From the NCBI RefSeq assembly GCF_004345265.1, contig NZ_SLUM01000005.1, positions 62,001 to 126,000 on the forward strand: 64,000 bases of DNA, read 5' to 3'. The position numbers and the translations under genes were made by a program. This document shows, in pieces, positions 17,752 to 27,041 of this stretch. Within the stretch, counting starts at the first letter, position 1, and every line of letters starts with the position of its first letter. This DNA is from Allofournierella massiliensis (lineage in GTDB: Bacteria; Bacillota; Clostridia; Oscillospirales; Ruminococcaceae). The notes below the pieces were generated by a model, which worked only from the letters and a program-made list of their open reading frames with translations, had not been told where the DNA came from and ran no database searches.

Positions 17752-20152
17752 GATGACGGTCAAAAACGGCGTCGTTTACGGCAACGCCCTTTCCGCTCAG
17801 GAAAAAAAGCGGATCGTCACGCAGAAGAAAAAGGACAGGAAGGCAAAGAAAGTCCGCAAGTCCGCCCAGCAGACCATTCCCTATGTGGAAATGTGCCGCG
17901 ACGGTATCTGCAAGGTAAATAGCCGCCTCTACACGAAATCCATCGCCTTTGAGGACATCAACTACCAGCTTGCGCAGAACGAGGACAAAACTGCCATCTT
18001 TGAAGCATGGTGCGACTTTCTGAACTACTTCGACAGCTCGATCTTCGTCCAGCTCTCCTTCATCAATCAGAAGGCAAGCCTCAATGAGTTCCGCAAGCGC
18101 ATCAACATTCCGGCACAGGAGGACGCCTTCAACGACATCCGCTCCGAGTATTCCGGTATGCTGCAAAACCAGCTCACCAAGGGCAACAACGGACTGGTCA
18201 AGAGGAAGTACATCACCTTCGGCATTGAGGCAGACTCCCTCCGCACGGCAAAGCCGAAGCTCGAACGCATTGAAACCGACATTCTCAACAACTTCAAAAC
18301 CCTCGGTGTGAGAACCGAGCCGCTGTCTGGTTATGAACGGCTGAAAGTGCTTCATGATGTGTTTAACATGGACACCAATGAGCCGTTCCGCTTTTCCTTC
18401 GATATGGTTGCCCGGACGGGACTCAGCACAAAGGACTTCATCGCGCCCACTTCCTTTGACTTCCGTGAAGGCAAGTGCTTCAAGATGGGCAAAACCATCG
18501 GCGCGGCGAGTTTCCTGCAAATCCTCGCGCCGGAACTCAATGACCGTATGCTTGCCGACTTCCTTGAGATGGACAGCAACATCACGGTCAATTTTCATAT
18601 CCGGACGATTGACCAGGCAAAGGCAATCAAGAGTATCAAGTCGAAGATCACCGACCTCGACAAAATGAAGATCGAGGAACAGAAAAAAGCAGTCCGCTCC
18701 GGCTACGACATGGACATCATCCCGTCCGATCTCGCTACCTTCGGCGGCGAGGCAAAGCGTCTGTTGCAGGATCTCCAGACCCGCAACGAGAGACTGTTCC
18801 TCGTGACCATCCTCATCATGAATACGGCAACCAATCGCCAGAAGCTCGAAAATGCGGTGTTCCAGACCGCCGCCATTGCCCAAAAGTATAACTGTGCGCT
18901 CAAGCGTCTTGACTTTCAGCAGGAGGAAGGGCTGATGTCCTCTCTGCCTATCGGCGTCAATCAGGTGGAGATCGAACGCGGGCTGACCACTTCCAGCACG
19001 GCGGTTTTCGTGCCGTTCACCACGCAGGAGCTTTTTCAGGGCGGCGAAGCTCTCTACTACGGGCTGAACGCGCTGTCCAACAACATGATCATGGTTGACC
19101 GCAAGCAGCTCAAAAACCCCAACGGGCTGATCTTGGGTACACCCGGTTCCGGTAAGTCCTTCTCTGCCAAGCGCGAAATGACGAACGCCTTCCTCATCAC
19201 GGAGGATGACATCATCGTCTGCGACCCCGAAGCCGAGTATTTCCCCCTCGTGCAGAAGCTCGGCGGTCAGGTCATCCGCATCTCGCCGGTCAGCACGGAT
19301 TACATCAATCCGCTGGACATCAACACGAACTACTCCGAAGAGGAAAACCCGCTGACGTTGAAATCCGACTTCATCCTCTCCATGTGTGAGCTGATTGTCG
19401 GCGGCAAGGACGGCTTGCAGCCGGTTGAGAAGACCATCATTGACCGCAGTGTTCGCATGGTCTATCAGGAGTTTCTTGCAGACCCCAAACCGGAGAAAAT
19501 GCCAATCCTCGAAGACCTCTACAACATTCTGAGAAATCAGAAGGAGCCGGAGGCACAGCGCATTGCAACTGCCCTTGAAATCTATGTTCACGGCTCTCTG
19601 AACGTCTTCAATCACAGAACGAATGTGGATGTCAACAACCGCTTTGTCTGCTATGACATCCGCGAACTCGGCAAGCAGCTCAAAAAGCTCGGTATGCTGA
19701 TTGTGCAGGATCAGGTGTGGAACAGAGTTACCCTCAACCGCGCCCAGCACAAGGCAACGCGCTACTACATGGACGAGTTCCACCTTTTGCTGAAAGAGGA
19801 ACAGACCGCCGCATACAGCGTGGAAATCTGGAAGCGTTTCAGAAAGTGGGGCGGCATCCCGACCGGCATCACGCAGAACGTCAAGGATCTGCTTGCGTCC
19901 CGCGAGGTAGAGAACATCTTTGAAAACTCAGATTTTGTCTACCTTCTGAATCAGGCATCCGGCGACCGGCAGATTCTCTCGAAGGCGCTGAACATCTCGC
20001 CCAGCCAGCAGAACTACATCACCAATTCCAACGCCGGTGAGGGGCTGATCTTCTATGGCTCGACCATCGTTCCCTTCAAGGACGATTTCCCGAAGGACAC
20101 CCAGCTCTACCGCATCATGACCACCAAACCCGAAGAAACCGTACAGAACTGA
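17720..20152 (+). CDS. VirB4-type conjugation ATPase
   Basis: An 810-aa cytoplasmic motor of the type IV secretion channel. The N-terminal TraE-like region is followed by Walker A LGTPGSGKSF (about 472-481), Walker B YYMDEFHLLL (about 682-691) and the conserved VCDPEAEYFPLVQKLGGQVIRIS segment in pieces near 500. Full family length, intact. The start codon is TTG behind CAGGAGG, within the end of the PrgI gene, indicating tight coupling. The next gene follows after 17 nt. Confidence 0.95.
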   Translation: MNNSTVKAKPKMTVKNGVVYGNALSAQEKKRIVTQKKKDRKAKKVRKSAQQTIPYVEMCRDGICKVNSRLYTKSIAFEDINYQLAQNEDKTAIFEAWCDFLNYFDSSIFVQLSFINQKASLNEFRKRINIPAQEDAFNDIRSEYSGMLQNQLTKGNNGLVKRKYITFGIEADSLRTAKPKLERIETDILNNFKTLGVRTEPLSGYERLKVLHDVFNMDTNEPFRFSFDMVARTGLSTKDFIAPTSFDFREGKCFKMGKTIGAASFLQILAPELNDRMLADFLEMDSNITVNFHIRTIDQAKAIKSIKSKITDLDKMKIEEQKKAVRSGYDMDIIPSDLATFGGEAKRLLQDLQTRNERLFLVTILIMNTATNRQKLENAVFQTAAIAQKYNCALKRLDFQQEEGLMSSLPIGVNQVEIERGLTTSSTAVFVPFTTQELFQGGEALYYGLNALSNNMIMVDRKQLKNPNGLILGTPGSGKSFSAKREMTNAFLITEDDIIVCDPEAEYFPLVQKLGGQVIRISPVSTDYINPLDINTNYSEEENPLTLKSDFILSMCELIVGGKDGLQPVEKTIIDRSVRMVYQEFLADPKPEKMPILEDLYNILRNQKEPEAQRIATALEIYVHGSLNVFNHRTNVDVNNRFVCYDIRELGKQLKKLGMLIVQDQVWNRVTLNRAQHKATRYYMDEFHLLLKEEQTAAYSVEIWKRFRKWGGIPTGITQNVKDLLASREVENIFENSDFVYLLNQASGDRQILSKALNISPSQQNYITNSNAGEGLIFYGSTIVPFKDDFPKDTQLYRIMTTKPEETVQN

Positions 20153-20169
20153 TAGGAGGATTTTTGAAT

Positions 20170-20763
20170 ATGAACAACAAGATGATTACCATTCCCTATG
20201 CGGACGCTATCGAATACGGAGAGAACACCTCCGCGCTGTTTAAGGCTCTGTGGGAGCTGACCGATCTGATCCGACTGGAAAGCGATCTCAAGAAGCATCA
20301 TCGCGCCTACCTCCATGTGAGGGAGGACATCGACGAAAAGGTCAAGGAGGCGCGTCAGATTATGACCAAGGTATCTGTGGATATGATCGGTTTCTACTTC
20401 AAGATTGATGTTCCCAAGTGCTGCAACAGCGACGAGAATACCCCTTTCGCTGACGCGGCGGATGATGAAGCCGTATCTATCCCCAAGGACAAGTATGAGC
20501 TGATGATCGACGATCTGCTCACGATGTCCGAAATCATTCAGTGCGTCGCAGATATGCGCACGCAGGATGTGAAGGCAATCCGCGAGTTCAGCAAGTTCGT
20601 CCCCGCCTTTGCCGCCTTTGAGAAGAACCGCCTGAGCCTCTATCGTGAGGCGGCGAAGGAAGCCGAGGAAATCTTCGACCGTTGGGCAGACGAGATTGAC
20701 GATCTCGACGAGGACTTCATGGAAGACGAGGACTACGAGCCGGACGAGTATTACTCCGACTGA
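20170..20763 (+). CDS. Acidic protein of the transfer operon, unknown function
   Basis: About 197 aa and largely helical. The very acidic C-terminus (DDLDEDFMEDEDYEPDEYY) suggests contact with a basic partner or DNA mimicry. No family was recognised. ATG 20170 follows TAGGAGG by 10 nt; the in-frame TTG at 20164 is an alternative. It lies between virB4 and a DNA methyltransferase, a constant position in related elements as far as I recall, so it may be a channel accessory protein. Confidence 0.7.
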   Translation: MNNKMITIPYADAIEYGENTSALFKALWELTDLIRLESDLKKHHRAYLHVREDIDEKVKEARQIMTKVSVDMIGFYFKIDVPKCCNSDENTPFADAADDEAVSIPKDKYELMIDDLLTMSEIIQCVADMRTQDVKAIREFSKFVPAFAAFEKNRLSLYREAAKEAEEIFDRWADEIDDLDEDFMEDEDYEPDEYYSD

Positions 20764-20798
20764 TATGCGCTCAAATCCGAAGAAAGGAGCTGGTTTTT

Positions 20799-21746
20799 AT
20801 AGAGCTTGACATCATTCATACCGGCGATTGCCTTGAAATCCTGAAAGCCCTGCCCGATGATAGCGTTCATTGCTGTGTGACGTCCCCTCCGTATTACGCG
20901 CTCCGCGATTACGGCATGAAGGCTCAGATCGGCAGAGAGACAACGCCGAAGGAATATATCTCGCGCCTGACGGAAGTGTTTACCGAAGTCAGGCGCGTTT
21001 TGCGTCCGGATGGAACGCTCTGGCTGAACATCTCGGACACCTACGCTGGAAAGGGCAATCAGGGAGATTTCATTGACCCGAAGAACCCCTACGGCAGAAA
21101 CGGTCAGGCTGTGGCTCTCAACAACAAGGTTGAGGGCTGCAAGCCGAAGGACATGATCGGTATTCCGTGGATGCTGGCTTTTGCCCTCCGTGATACCGGC
21201 TGGTATCTGCGCAACGACATCATCTGGATGAAGGATAACCCCATGCCGGAAAGCGTCAAAGACCGCTGCGCCCGTTGCTATGAGCATATCTTTCTGTTTT
21301 CCAAGTCCAAGAAGTATTTCTTCGACTACAAGGCGATCTCCGAGCCGATTGCCCCTGCAACGGCAAAACGCCTCAAGCGCGGCATGAAGGGCGGCAACAA
21401 ATACGGAAAGCCCGTTCCCGGTCAGCCTCAGCCGCAATCCATCAACCGCCCGCGTGAGCATGGCGAGATCAAGGAAGCAGACATCAATCCGCTCCGCAAC
21501 AAGCGCGATGTCTGGAAGATCAACACCGTCCCCTTCAAGGGCGGTCACTATGCCGCCTACCCTCCGAAGCTGGTTGAAACCTGTCTTCTCGCCGGTTGTC
21601 CAGAAGGCGGCATTGTGCTTGACCCCTTTATGGGAAGCGGCACAACCGGCATGGTTGCCGCGCAGATGGGGCGGCATTTTGTAGGCGTAGAGCTGAACCC
21701 AGAATACACCGAGCTTGCCTACAAGCGGATCGGAGGTGAAATCTGA
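20799..21746 (+). CDS. Site-specific DNA methyltransferase (beta-type amino-methylase)
   Basis: About 315 aa. The catalytic motif TSPPYY comes early and the SAM motif DPFMGSGTTG late (about 272-281), an order typical of beta-class DNA amino-methylases. TSPPY rather than DPPY leaves N4-cytosine or N6-adenine open. Conserved N-terminal sequence IELDIIHTGDCLEILKALPD lies upstream of the first ordinary start, GTG 20877. AAAGGAG (20784-20789) is ideally placed for an ATA start at 20799, so an ATA start is the best fit. It is probably an orphan anti-restriction methylase. Its stop overlaps the next ATG. Confidence 0.85.
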   Translation: MELDIIHTGDCLEILKALPDDSVHCCVTSPPYYALRDYGMKAQIGRETTPKEYISRLTEVFTEVRRVLRPDGTLWLNISDTYAGKGNQGDFIDPKNPYGRNGQAVALNNKVEGCKPKDMIGIPWMLAFALRDTGWYLRNDIIWMKDNPMPESVKDRCARCYEHIFLFSKSKKYFFDYKAISEPIAPATAKRLKRGMKGGNKYGKPVPGQPQPQSINRPREHGEIKEADINPLRNKRDVWKINTVPFKGGHYAAYPPKLVETCLLAGCPEGGIVLDPFMGSGTTGMVAAQMGRHFVGVELNPEYTELAYKRIGGEI

Positions 21747-23950
21747 TGCCCAAGGAACCGGAACTCAAAGCCCGCGACAAGGTAGTTCTGCGGATGACGC
21801 GAGACGGCGCGGTCGAGAAAAACCTGACGGCTGGCAACGAGCAGCGTGTGTCAAAGCGGCTGGAAGAAGCAGAGTTGGTGAAGTCCGCTGAGACAGTCGC
21901 GCCTTCCGAAGCTCTTTCTGCGGAGGAACAGAAAAAGGTGCAGATGCGCCGTCAGCATCGTCAGTTTCAGGCGGAACACGCCGAGGATAACGACACACAG
22001 CCGCCCTCGGAAACGTCCGTCACAGAAGAGAAAAGGGCAGAAAATCCACCCCAGAATGCACCTGAACCGCTGCCCTCGGAAACGCCGTTCAATCCCCCTG
22101 TTTTGGAGCAGCACGGCGTTTCTTCGCATACCGGCACGGTGATTGCCGAAACGGTTGTCACCCACAAGCTGCGCAAGACCTCTGCGGTTGAAGCCGTTGA
22201 TGCAGATGCCGTTCTCACTCAAGCGGCGGAGACTGCCTCTGCAAAGCCGCTCTCGGACGATGCCGTCCCGCCCACGAAGCGGATGCAGAAGCTCGAAAGG
22301 AAGTCTGAGAAGGCACATGAGCGTCTGGATGCTGCCCGTGAAAAGCTGCCCACGCACAAGGTTCTCAAGAAAGAGCGTGTCTTTGATGAAGAGACCGGAA
22401 AGGGCAAAACCCGCCTTCATTTTGAGGATGAGCTGAAAAAGCCCAAGAGCAAAGGCAAGCTGCAATTTGAGGCAGATAAAACCGTCCGCAAGGTCGGTGA
22501 CACCCTTGCTTCCGGCATTCACGGCAAAATCCATGAGGTCGAGCAGGAAAACTCGGCGGTTGAGGCGGCGCATAAAACAGAGATTGCCGCTGAGACCGCT
22601 GCGAGGCATTTCCGTCATCATCGGGAAAGCAGCGTCAACAAGCCTTATGAGAAGGTTTCCAAGCTGGAACACAAGGCGGATGTAGCTGACGCCAAGCTCC
22701 AATATGAGAGAAATCAGCAGGAGCATCCTGAGATGAAGAAGCAGAACATGAACAAGCACTACCAGAAGCAGAACATCAAGAAGGAATATGCCGCCGCTCG
22801 AAATGCCGGGTCTCAGACCGTCGGGACTGCCACAAAAAGCACCGGCAAGAAGCTCAGTGAGAAGGCGTCTGACAAGATCAAGGAGTTCTTTGAGAAGAAC
22901 AAGAAGGTCTTCATCTGGATCGGCGTCGGAATTGCCCTTCTCGTTTTGCTCGGTGCTGGAATCAGCTCGTGTTCGATGCTCACCTCTACCGGCTCGTCGG
23001 TTATCGCTTCCTCTTATCTCAGCGAAGATGACGCGATGCTGGGCGCGGAGGCGCAGTATTGCCGGATGGAGCAAGAGCTGCAACACTATCTCGACACCTA
23101 CGAAAGCACTCACAACTATGATGAATACCACTTCGATCTGGACGATATTGAGCATGACCCCTATGTGCTGATCTCCATTCTCTCGGCTCTCCATGAGGGC
23201 GAGTTCACGCTGGATGAGGTGCAGGGTACGCTCCAAATGCTGTTTGAAAAGCAGTACATCCTCACCGAAGAGGTTATCGTCGAAACCAGATACCGCACGG
23301 AAACCGACACATGGACGGACGCAGACGGCAACACGCACACGGAAACCTATCGCGTCCCGTATGACTACTACATCTGCAACGTGAAGCTCGAAAACTTCAA
23401 TCTCTCCCATGTCCCGGTCTACATCATGTCTCAGGAACAGCTTTCCATGTACGCGACGTATATGTCGGTGCTGGGCAACCGCGAGGATCTGTTCGGTAAC
23501 TCCCCCTATGTGGACAAGTACATCACAAATCCTCCCGCCGACTACGATGTCAACCCGGAATACCTGAACGACGAGAAGTTTGCGACACTGATCACCGAGG
23601 CGGAAAAGTATCTCGGTTATCCGTATGTTTGGGGAGGCTCCAATCCCGACACGTCCTTTGACTGCTCCGGCTTCGTCAGCTACGTTCTCACGAACAGCGG
23701 ACTTGTAAATACCGGACGATTGGGCGCACAGGGGCTTTACAACGTCTGTACGCCGGTTTCAAAGGCGAATGCACAGCCCGGTGATCTTATCTTTTTCGTC
23801 GGGACGTATGACACCCCCGGCGTGTCTCACGTCGGCATCTACGTTGGTGATGGGGTCATGATCCACTGCGGCGATCCCATTCAGTACACATCTATCAACT
23901 CTTCCTATTGGCAGCAGCATTTCTACGCCTTCGGAAGACCCGCCTATTAA
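21746..23950 (+). CDS. NlpC/P60 cell-wall hydrolase of the transfer channel
   Basis: A 734-aa protein in three parts. The first is a long charged coiled-coil and low-complexity cytoplasmic region (about 1-385). A single membrane helix follows (VFIWIGVGIALLVLLGAGIS, about 388-407). Last is an extracytoplasmic part ending in an NlpC/P60 peptidase domain with Cys in FDCSGFV (about 638) and His in VSHVGIYV (about 694). It should cut peptidoglycan stem peptides to let the channel through, a VirB1-like role (CD1107/CD0419-type). ATG overlaps the methyltransferase stop. No bacterial lysozyme-like domain is evident between the helix and NlpC. Confidence 0.9.
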   Translation: MPKEPELKARDKVVLRMTRDGAVEKNLTAGNEQRVSKRLEEAELVKSAETVAPSEALSAEEQKKVQMRRQHRQFQAEHAEDNDTQPPSETSVTEEKRAENPPQNAPEPLPSETPFNPPVLEQHGVSSHTGTVIAETVVTHKLRKTSAVEAVDADAVLTQAAETASAKPLSDDAVPPTKRMQKLERKSEKAHERLDAAREKLPTHKVLKKERVFDEETGKGKTRLHFEDELKKPKSKGKLQFEADKTVRKVGDTLASGIHGKIHEVEQENSAVEAAHKTEIAAETAARHFRHHRESSVNKPYEKVSKLEHKADVADAKLQYERNQQEHPEMKKQNMNKHYQKQNIKKEYAAARNAGSQTVGTATKSTGKKLSEKASDKIKEFFEKNKKVFIWIGVGIALLVLLGAGISSCSMLTSTGSSVIASSYLSEDDAMLGAEAQYCRMEQELQHYLDTYESTHNYDEYHFDLDDIEHDPYVLISILSALHEGEFTLDEVQGTLQMLFEKQYILTEEVIVETRYRTETDTWTDADGNTHTETYRVPYDYYICNVKLENFNLSHVPVYIMSQEQLSMYATYMSVLGNREDLFGNSPYVDKYITNPPADYDVNPEYLNDEKFATLITEAEKYLGYPYVWGGSNPDTSFDCSGFVSYVLTNSGLVNTGRLGAQGLYNVCTPVSKANAQPGDLIFFVGTYDTPGVSHVGIYVGDGVMIHCGDPIQYTSINSSYWQQHFYAFGRPAY

Positions 23951-23966
23951 AAGAAAGGAGTTTTGC

Positions 23967-24203
23967 ATGAATCCCAAGTATCAGAAAGTCCTCTCCGACA
24001 TTGAGAAGGCTGAAAAGAAGAAGTCCGAAATCGAGGGTCAGCTTAAAGAGCTGTACGACAAGAAGACAGAGCTGGAAAACCTTGAAATCATCAATACCGT
24101 GCGCTCTATGGTGATGGGCAAGGATCAGATCATGGCGTTCCTGTCTTCCATGAAGGGCGGCACCAAGCCCGCTGAAAATACGGAGGTAATCGACAATGCG
24201 TAA
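23967..24203 (+). CDS. DUF4315 family protein
   Basis: A 78-aa protein with a heptad-rich helix (YQKVLSDIEKAEKKKSEIEGQLKEL), followed by the DUF4315 signature LEIINTVRSMVMGKDQIMAFL. Found in this position in Clostridia ICEs, always beside the DUF4366 protein. It probably forms a coiled-coil partner in the channel. Start behind AAAGGAG; the end overlaps the next gene by 8 nt. Confidence 0.85.
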   Translation: MNPKYQKVLSDIEKAEKKKSEIEGQLKELYDKKTELENLEIINTVRSMVMGKDQIMAFLSSMKGGTKPAENTEVIDNA

Positions 24204-24975
24204 GAAGTTTCGTTTTCTGACCGTCCTTGCGGTCTGCGTCATGGTTCTGTCCTGCTTCTCGGTGACGGCGTTTGCCTACGCCGATGACACCGAGCAGAAC
24301 CTTCCCGTTACGGAGGCAACCCAGCCGGAACAGCCGCCCGCAGTCACTCCCGCCCCTGAAAAGCCGAAGGGTGAGCCGATTGACGATGAGGGCAACGCCT
24401 ACACCCGCGACTTGCTCTATGATAAGGCAACCAACAAACAGTTCATCACTGTCCAGACGAAAAGCGGCAACACCTTCTTCATTGTCATCGACTACGATGC
24501 ACCCATCAATGAGGACGAGGAACAGTATCAGACATACTTCCTCAACATGGTCGATGAAAGCGATCTGCTTGCGCTGCTGGATGATGACACTGCGGCTGCT
24601 CTGACCACCTGTAACTGCAAGGAAAAATGCGCTGCCGGTCAGGTCAACACCGACTGCCCGGTCTGCAAGACCAACATGAGCGAATGCACCGGCACAGCCC
24701 CCGTGACGCCTGAGCCGGACAAGGATGCGGAAACCGATGCTCCCGCCCCTAACCCCGAAAAGAAATCCAACATCGGCATGATCCTCGTCATCTTCGTTCT
24801 TGCCGGTGCTGCGGGTGCAGCCTATTACTACATCAAGTTTGTCAAGGGCAGAAAGCCCAAGGATGAGGATATGGACTTCTTCGACGATGAAGGCTACGAG
24901 GAAGAGCCGTACATCAACGAGGATGAAGAGCCGCAGATCGCGGAGGATGCCGAAACGGAAGGTGATGAAGATTGA
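24196..24975 (+). CDS. DUF4366 (CD1107-type) surface protein
   Basis: A 259-aa membrane-anchored protein. An N-terminal signal peptide (MRKKFRFLTVLAVCVMVLSC, likely cleaved near AFA) precedes a Pro-rich linker, a DUF4366 domain (about 60-130) and a cysteine cluster (CNCKEKCAAG...CPVCKTNMSEC). A membrane helix (IGMILVIFVLAGAAGAAYYYI) and an acidic cytoplasmic tail end the protein. It probably belongs to the extracytoplasmic part of the channel. The stop overlaps the TTG start of topoisomerase III. Confidence 0.85.
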   Translation: MRKKFRFLTVLAVCVMVLSCFSVTAFAYADDTEQNLPVTEATQPEQPPAVTPAPEKPKGEPIDDEGNAYTRDLLYDKATNKQFITVQTKSGNTFFIVIDYDAPINEDEEQYQTYFLNMVDESDLLALLDDDTAAALTTCNCKEKCAAGQVNTDCPVCKTNMSECTGTAPVTPEPDKDAETDAPAPNPEKKSNIGMILVIFVLAGAAGAAYYYIKFVKGRKPKDEDMDFFDDEGYEEEPYINEDEEPQIAEDAETEGDED

Positions 24976-27041
24976 TCTTAGTCATTGCTGAAAAGCCCAG
25001 CGTCGCCCAGTCCATCGCAAAGGTGCTGGGCGCGACATCCCGCAAGGACGGCTACATGGAGGGCGGCAATTACATCGTTTCGTGGTGCTTCGGTCATCTG
25101 GTGGAGCTGGCAGACGCCAGCTCCTACGATGAGCGGTATGCTAAGTGGCGGTATGACGATCTGCCCATTGTTCCGGAAAGCTGGATGTTTGAGGTCACGA
25201 AGGACAAAGCACAGCAGTTCAAGGTGCTGTCCGCTCTCATGAAGGACAAGCGCGTCACCGAGCTGGTCTGCGCAACCGATGCAGGACGCGAGGGTGAGCT
25301 GATCTTCCGGCTGGTCTACGACAAAGCCGGATGCACCAAGCCCTTCAAGCGTCTGTGGATCAGCTCGTTGGAGGACTCCGCCATCCGCGAAGGCTTCAAT
25401 CATCTCCGGGACGGCAAGGACTATGACCGTCTCTATGAAGCGGCACTCAGCCGCTCGAAGGCGGACTGGATTGTCGGCATCAACGGCACCCGCCTTTTCA
25501 CCACGCTCTATCACAAGAAGCTGGTGGTCGGGCGCGTCCAGACGCCTACTCTTGCAATGCTGGTGGAACGTGACGGGAAAATCTCCACATTCCATAAGGA
25601 GAAGTATTTCAACGTCCACGTCGGCAAGGGCGATCTGATCGCTGATCTGGAAAAGGTCAAAACCGAAGAGGAAGCAAAAAAGATTGCGGCGGCTTGCGAG
25701 AAAAAGCAAGCCGTCGTTTCTTCTCTCAAGCGGGAGACGAAAACCGTCAATCCTCCGAAGCTCTATGATCTGACCACCTTGCAGCGCGAAGCTAACCGCT
25801 ACTACGGCTTTACCGCCCAGCAGACGCTCGATCTCGTTCAGACGCTCTACGAAAAAAAGCTCCTGACCTATCCGCGCACGGACAGCCAGTTTATTACGGA
25901 CGATATGGAGGACACCGCCCGTCAGGTCATTTCCATTGTCTGCCGCCAGCTTCCGCTTTTCTCCGGCGTTTCGGTCACTCCGGACATTTCCCGCGTGACC
26001 GACAACAGCAAGGTCACGGATCACCACGCTATTCTTCCGACCATCCAGCTTGAAAAGCAGGATGTTTCGGCGCTTCCTCAGTCGGAGCAGAAAATCCTCA
26101 ATCTTGTCGGGATGCGCCTTCTGTGTGCGACCGGCGAGAAGCACACCTACGCAGAAACGCAGATCTCGCTCTCCTGCGAGGGCTATGCGTTCAAAGCCAA
26201 GGGCAAGACCGTCGTTCAAAACGGATGGAAAGCCGTTGAAGAGCTGTTCAAGGCATCTCTCAAGACGAAGGAAAAGGACGATCCCGTAAAGTCCCTGCCC
26301 GAAGTTCATGAAGGCGATATGCTGGATGGTGTGTCCGCCAGTGTCACCGAACACTTTACAACGCCTCCGAAGCAGTACACGGAAGACACGCTCCTGTCTG
26401 CGATGGAGACTGCCGGAAACGATCAGTTTGACGATAACACCGAGAAGAAAGGTCTTGGAACACCCGCGACACGCGCCGGTATCATTGAAAAGCTGGTAAA
26501 GTCCGGCTTTGCTGAACGCAAGGGCAAATCCCTCATTCCCACAAAGGACGGCTGCAACCTCGTCTGCGTCCTGCCGGAACAGATCACTTCTCCCAAAATG
26601 ACGGCGGAATGGGAAAACACGCTCATGGAGATTGAACGCGGCAATGCGGATGCGGACGCCTTCCTCAGCGGCATTGTCCGGATGACCGGGGATCTCGTGA
26701 AAGCCTACCCGTTTCTCTCCGATGCCGAAGCCCAACGTTTCGGCACGGGTAAGGAGGAAATCGGCAAATGTCCTCGTTGTGGATCTCCGGTCTATGTCGG
26801 CAAGGGCAATTTCTACTGCTCGAACAAGGAATGCTCCTTCTGCCTGTGGGAAGACAACAAGTTCTTTTCCAGCAAGAAAAAGAAGCTGACCAAGAAGATT
26901 GCAAAGGAGCTGCTGGACAAGGGCTGGTGCCGCGTGACTGGGCTTTACACGCCGAAGAAGCCTCAGCTCTACGATGCGGTGATCCGTCTGGATGACAGCG
27001 GCGGCAAATACGTCAGCTTCAAGATGGAGTTTGACCGATGA
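24972..27041 (+). CDS. topB: DNA topoisomerase III (type IA)
   Basis: A 689-aa type IA topoisomerase. It has an N-terminal Toprim (ILVIAEKPSVAQSIA; ATDAGREGELIF), the active-site tyrosine in LLTYPRTDSQ (about 301) and a C-terminal zinc ribbon (CPRCG...CSNKECSFC, about 598-620). ICE-borne copies likely manage supercoiling during strand transfer or circle replication. The start is TTG, overlapping the DUF4366 stop. It overlaps the next gene by 4 nt. Close to the normal length of TopB (about 650-700 aa). Confidence 0.95.
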   Translation: MILVIAEKPSVAQSIAKVLGATSRKDGYMEGGNYIVSWCFGHLVELADASSYDERYAKWRYDDLPIVPESWMFEVTKDKAQQFKVLSALMKDKRVTELVCATDAGREGELIFRLVYDKAGCTKPFKRLWISSLEDSAIREGFNHLRDGKDYDRLYEAALSRSKADWIVGINGTRLFTTLYHKKLVVGRVQTPTLAMLVERDGKISTFHKEKYFNVHVGKGDLIADLEKVKTEEEAKKIAAACEKKQAVVSSLKRETKTVNPPKLYDLTTLQREANRYYGFTAQQTLDLVQTLYEKKLLTYPRTDSQFITDDMEDTARQVISIVCRQLPLFSGVSVTPDISRVTDNSKVTDHHAILPTIQLEKQDVSALPQSEQKILNLVGMRLLCATGEKHTYAETQISLSCEGYAFKAKGKTVVQNGWKAVEELFKASLKTKEKDDPVKSLPEVHEGDMLDGVSASVTEHFTTPPKQYTEDTLLSAMETAGNDQFDDNTEKKGLGTPATRAGIIEKLVKSGFAERKGKSLIPTKDGCNLVCVLPEQITSPKMTAEWENTLMEIERGNADADAFLSGIVRMTGDLVKAYPFLSDAEAQRFGTGKEEIGKCPRCGSPVYVGKGNFYCSNKECSFCLWEDNKFFSSKKKKLTKKIAKELLDKGWCRVTGLYTPKKPQLYDAVIRLDDSGGKYVSFKMEFDR

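Noticed and set aside
17696-19783. 695-aa open frame antisense to virB4
   Set aside because: Shadow of the VirB4 coding frame caused by biased third positions; no start signal, no domain.
21851-23410. 519-aa open frame antisense to the NlpC/P60 gene
   Set aside because: Shadow of a low-complexity coding region; leucine-rich by frame bias only.
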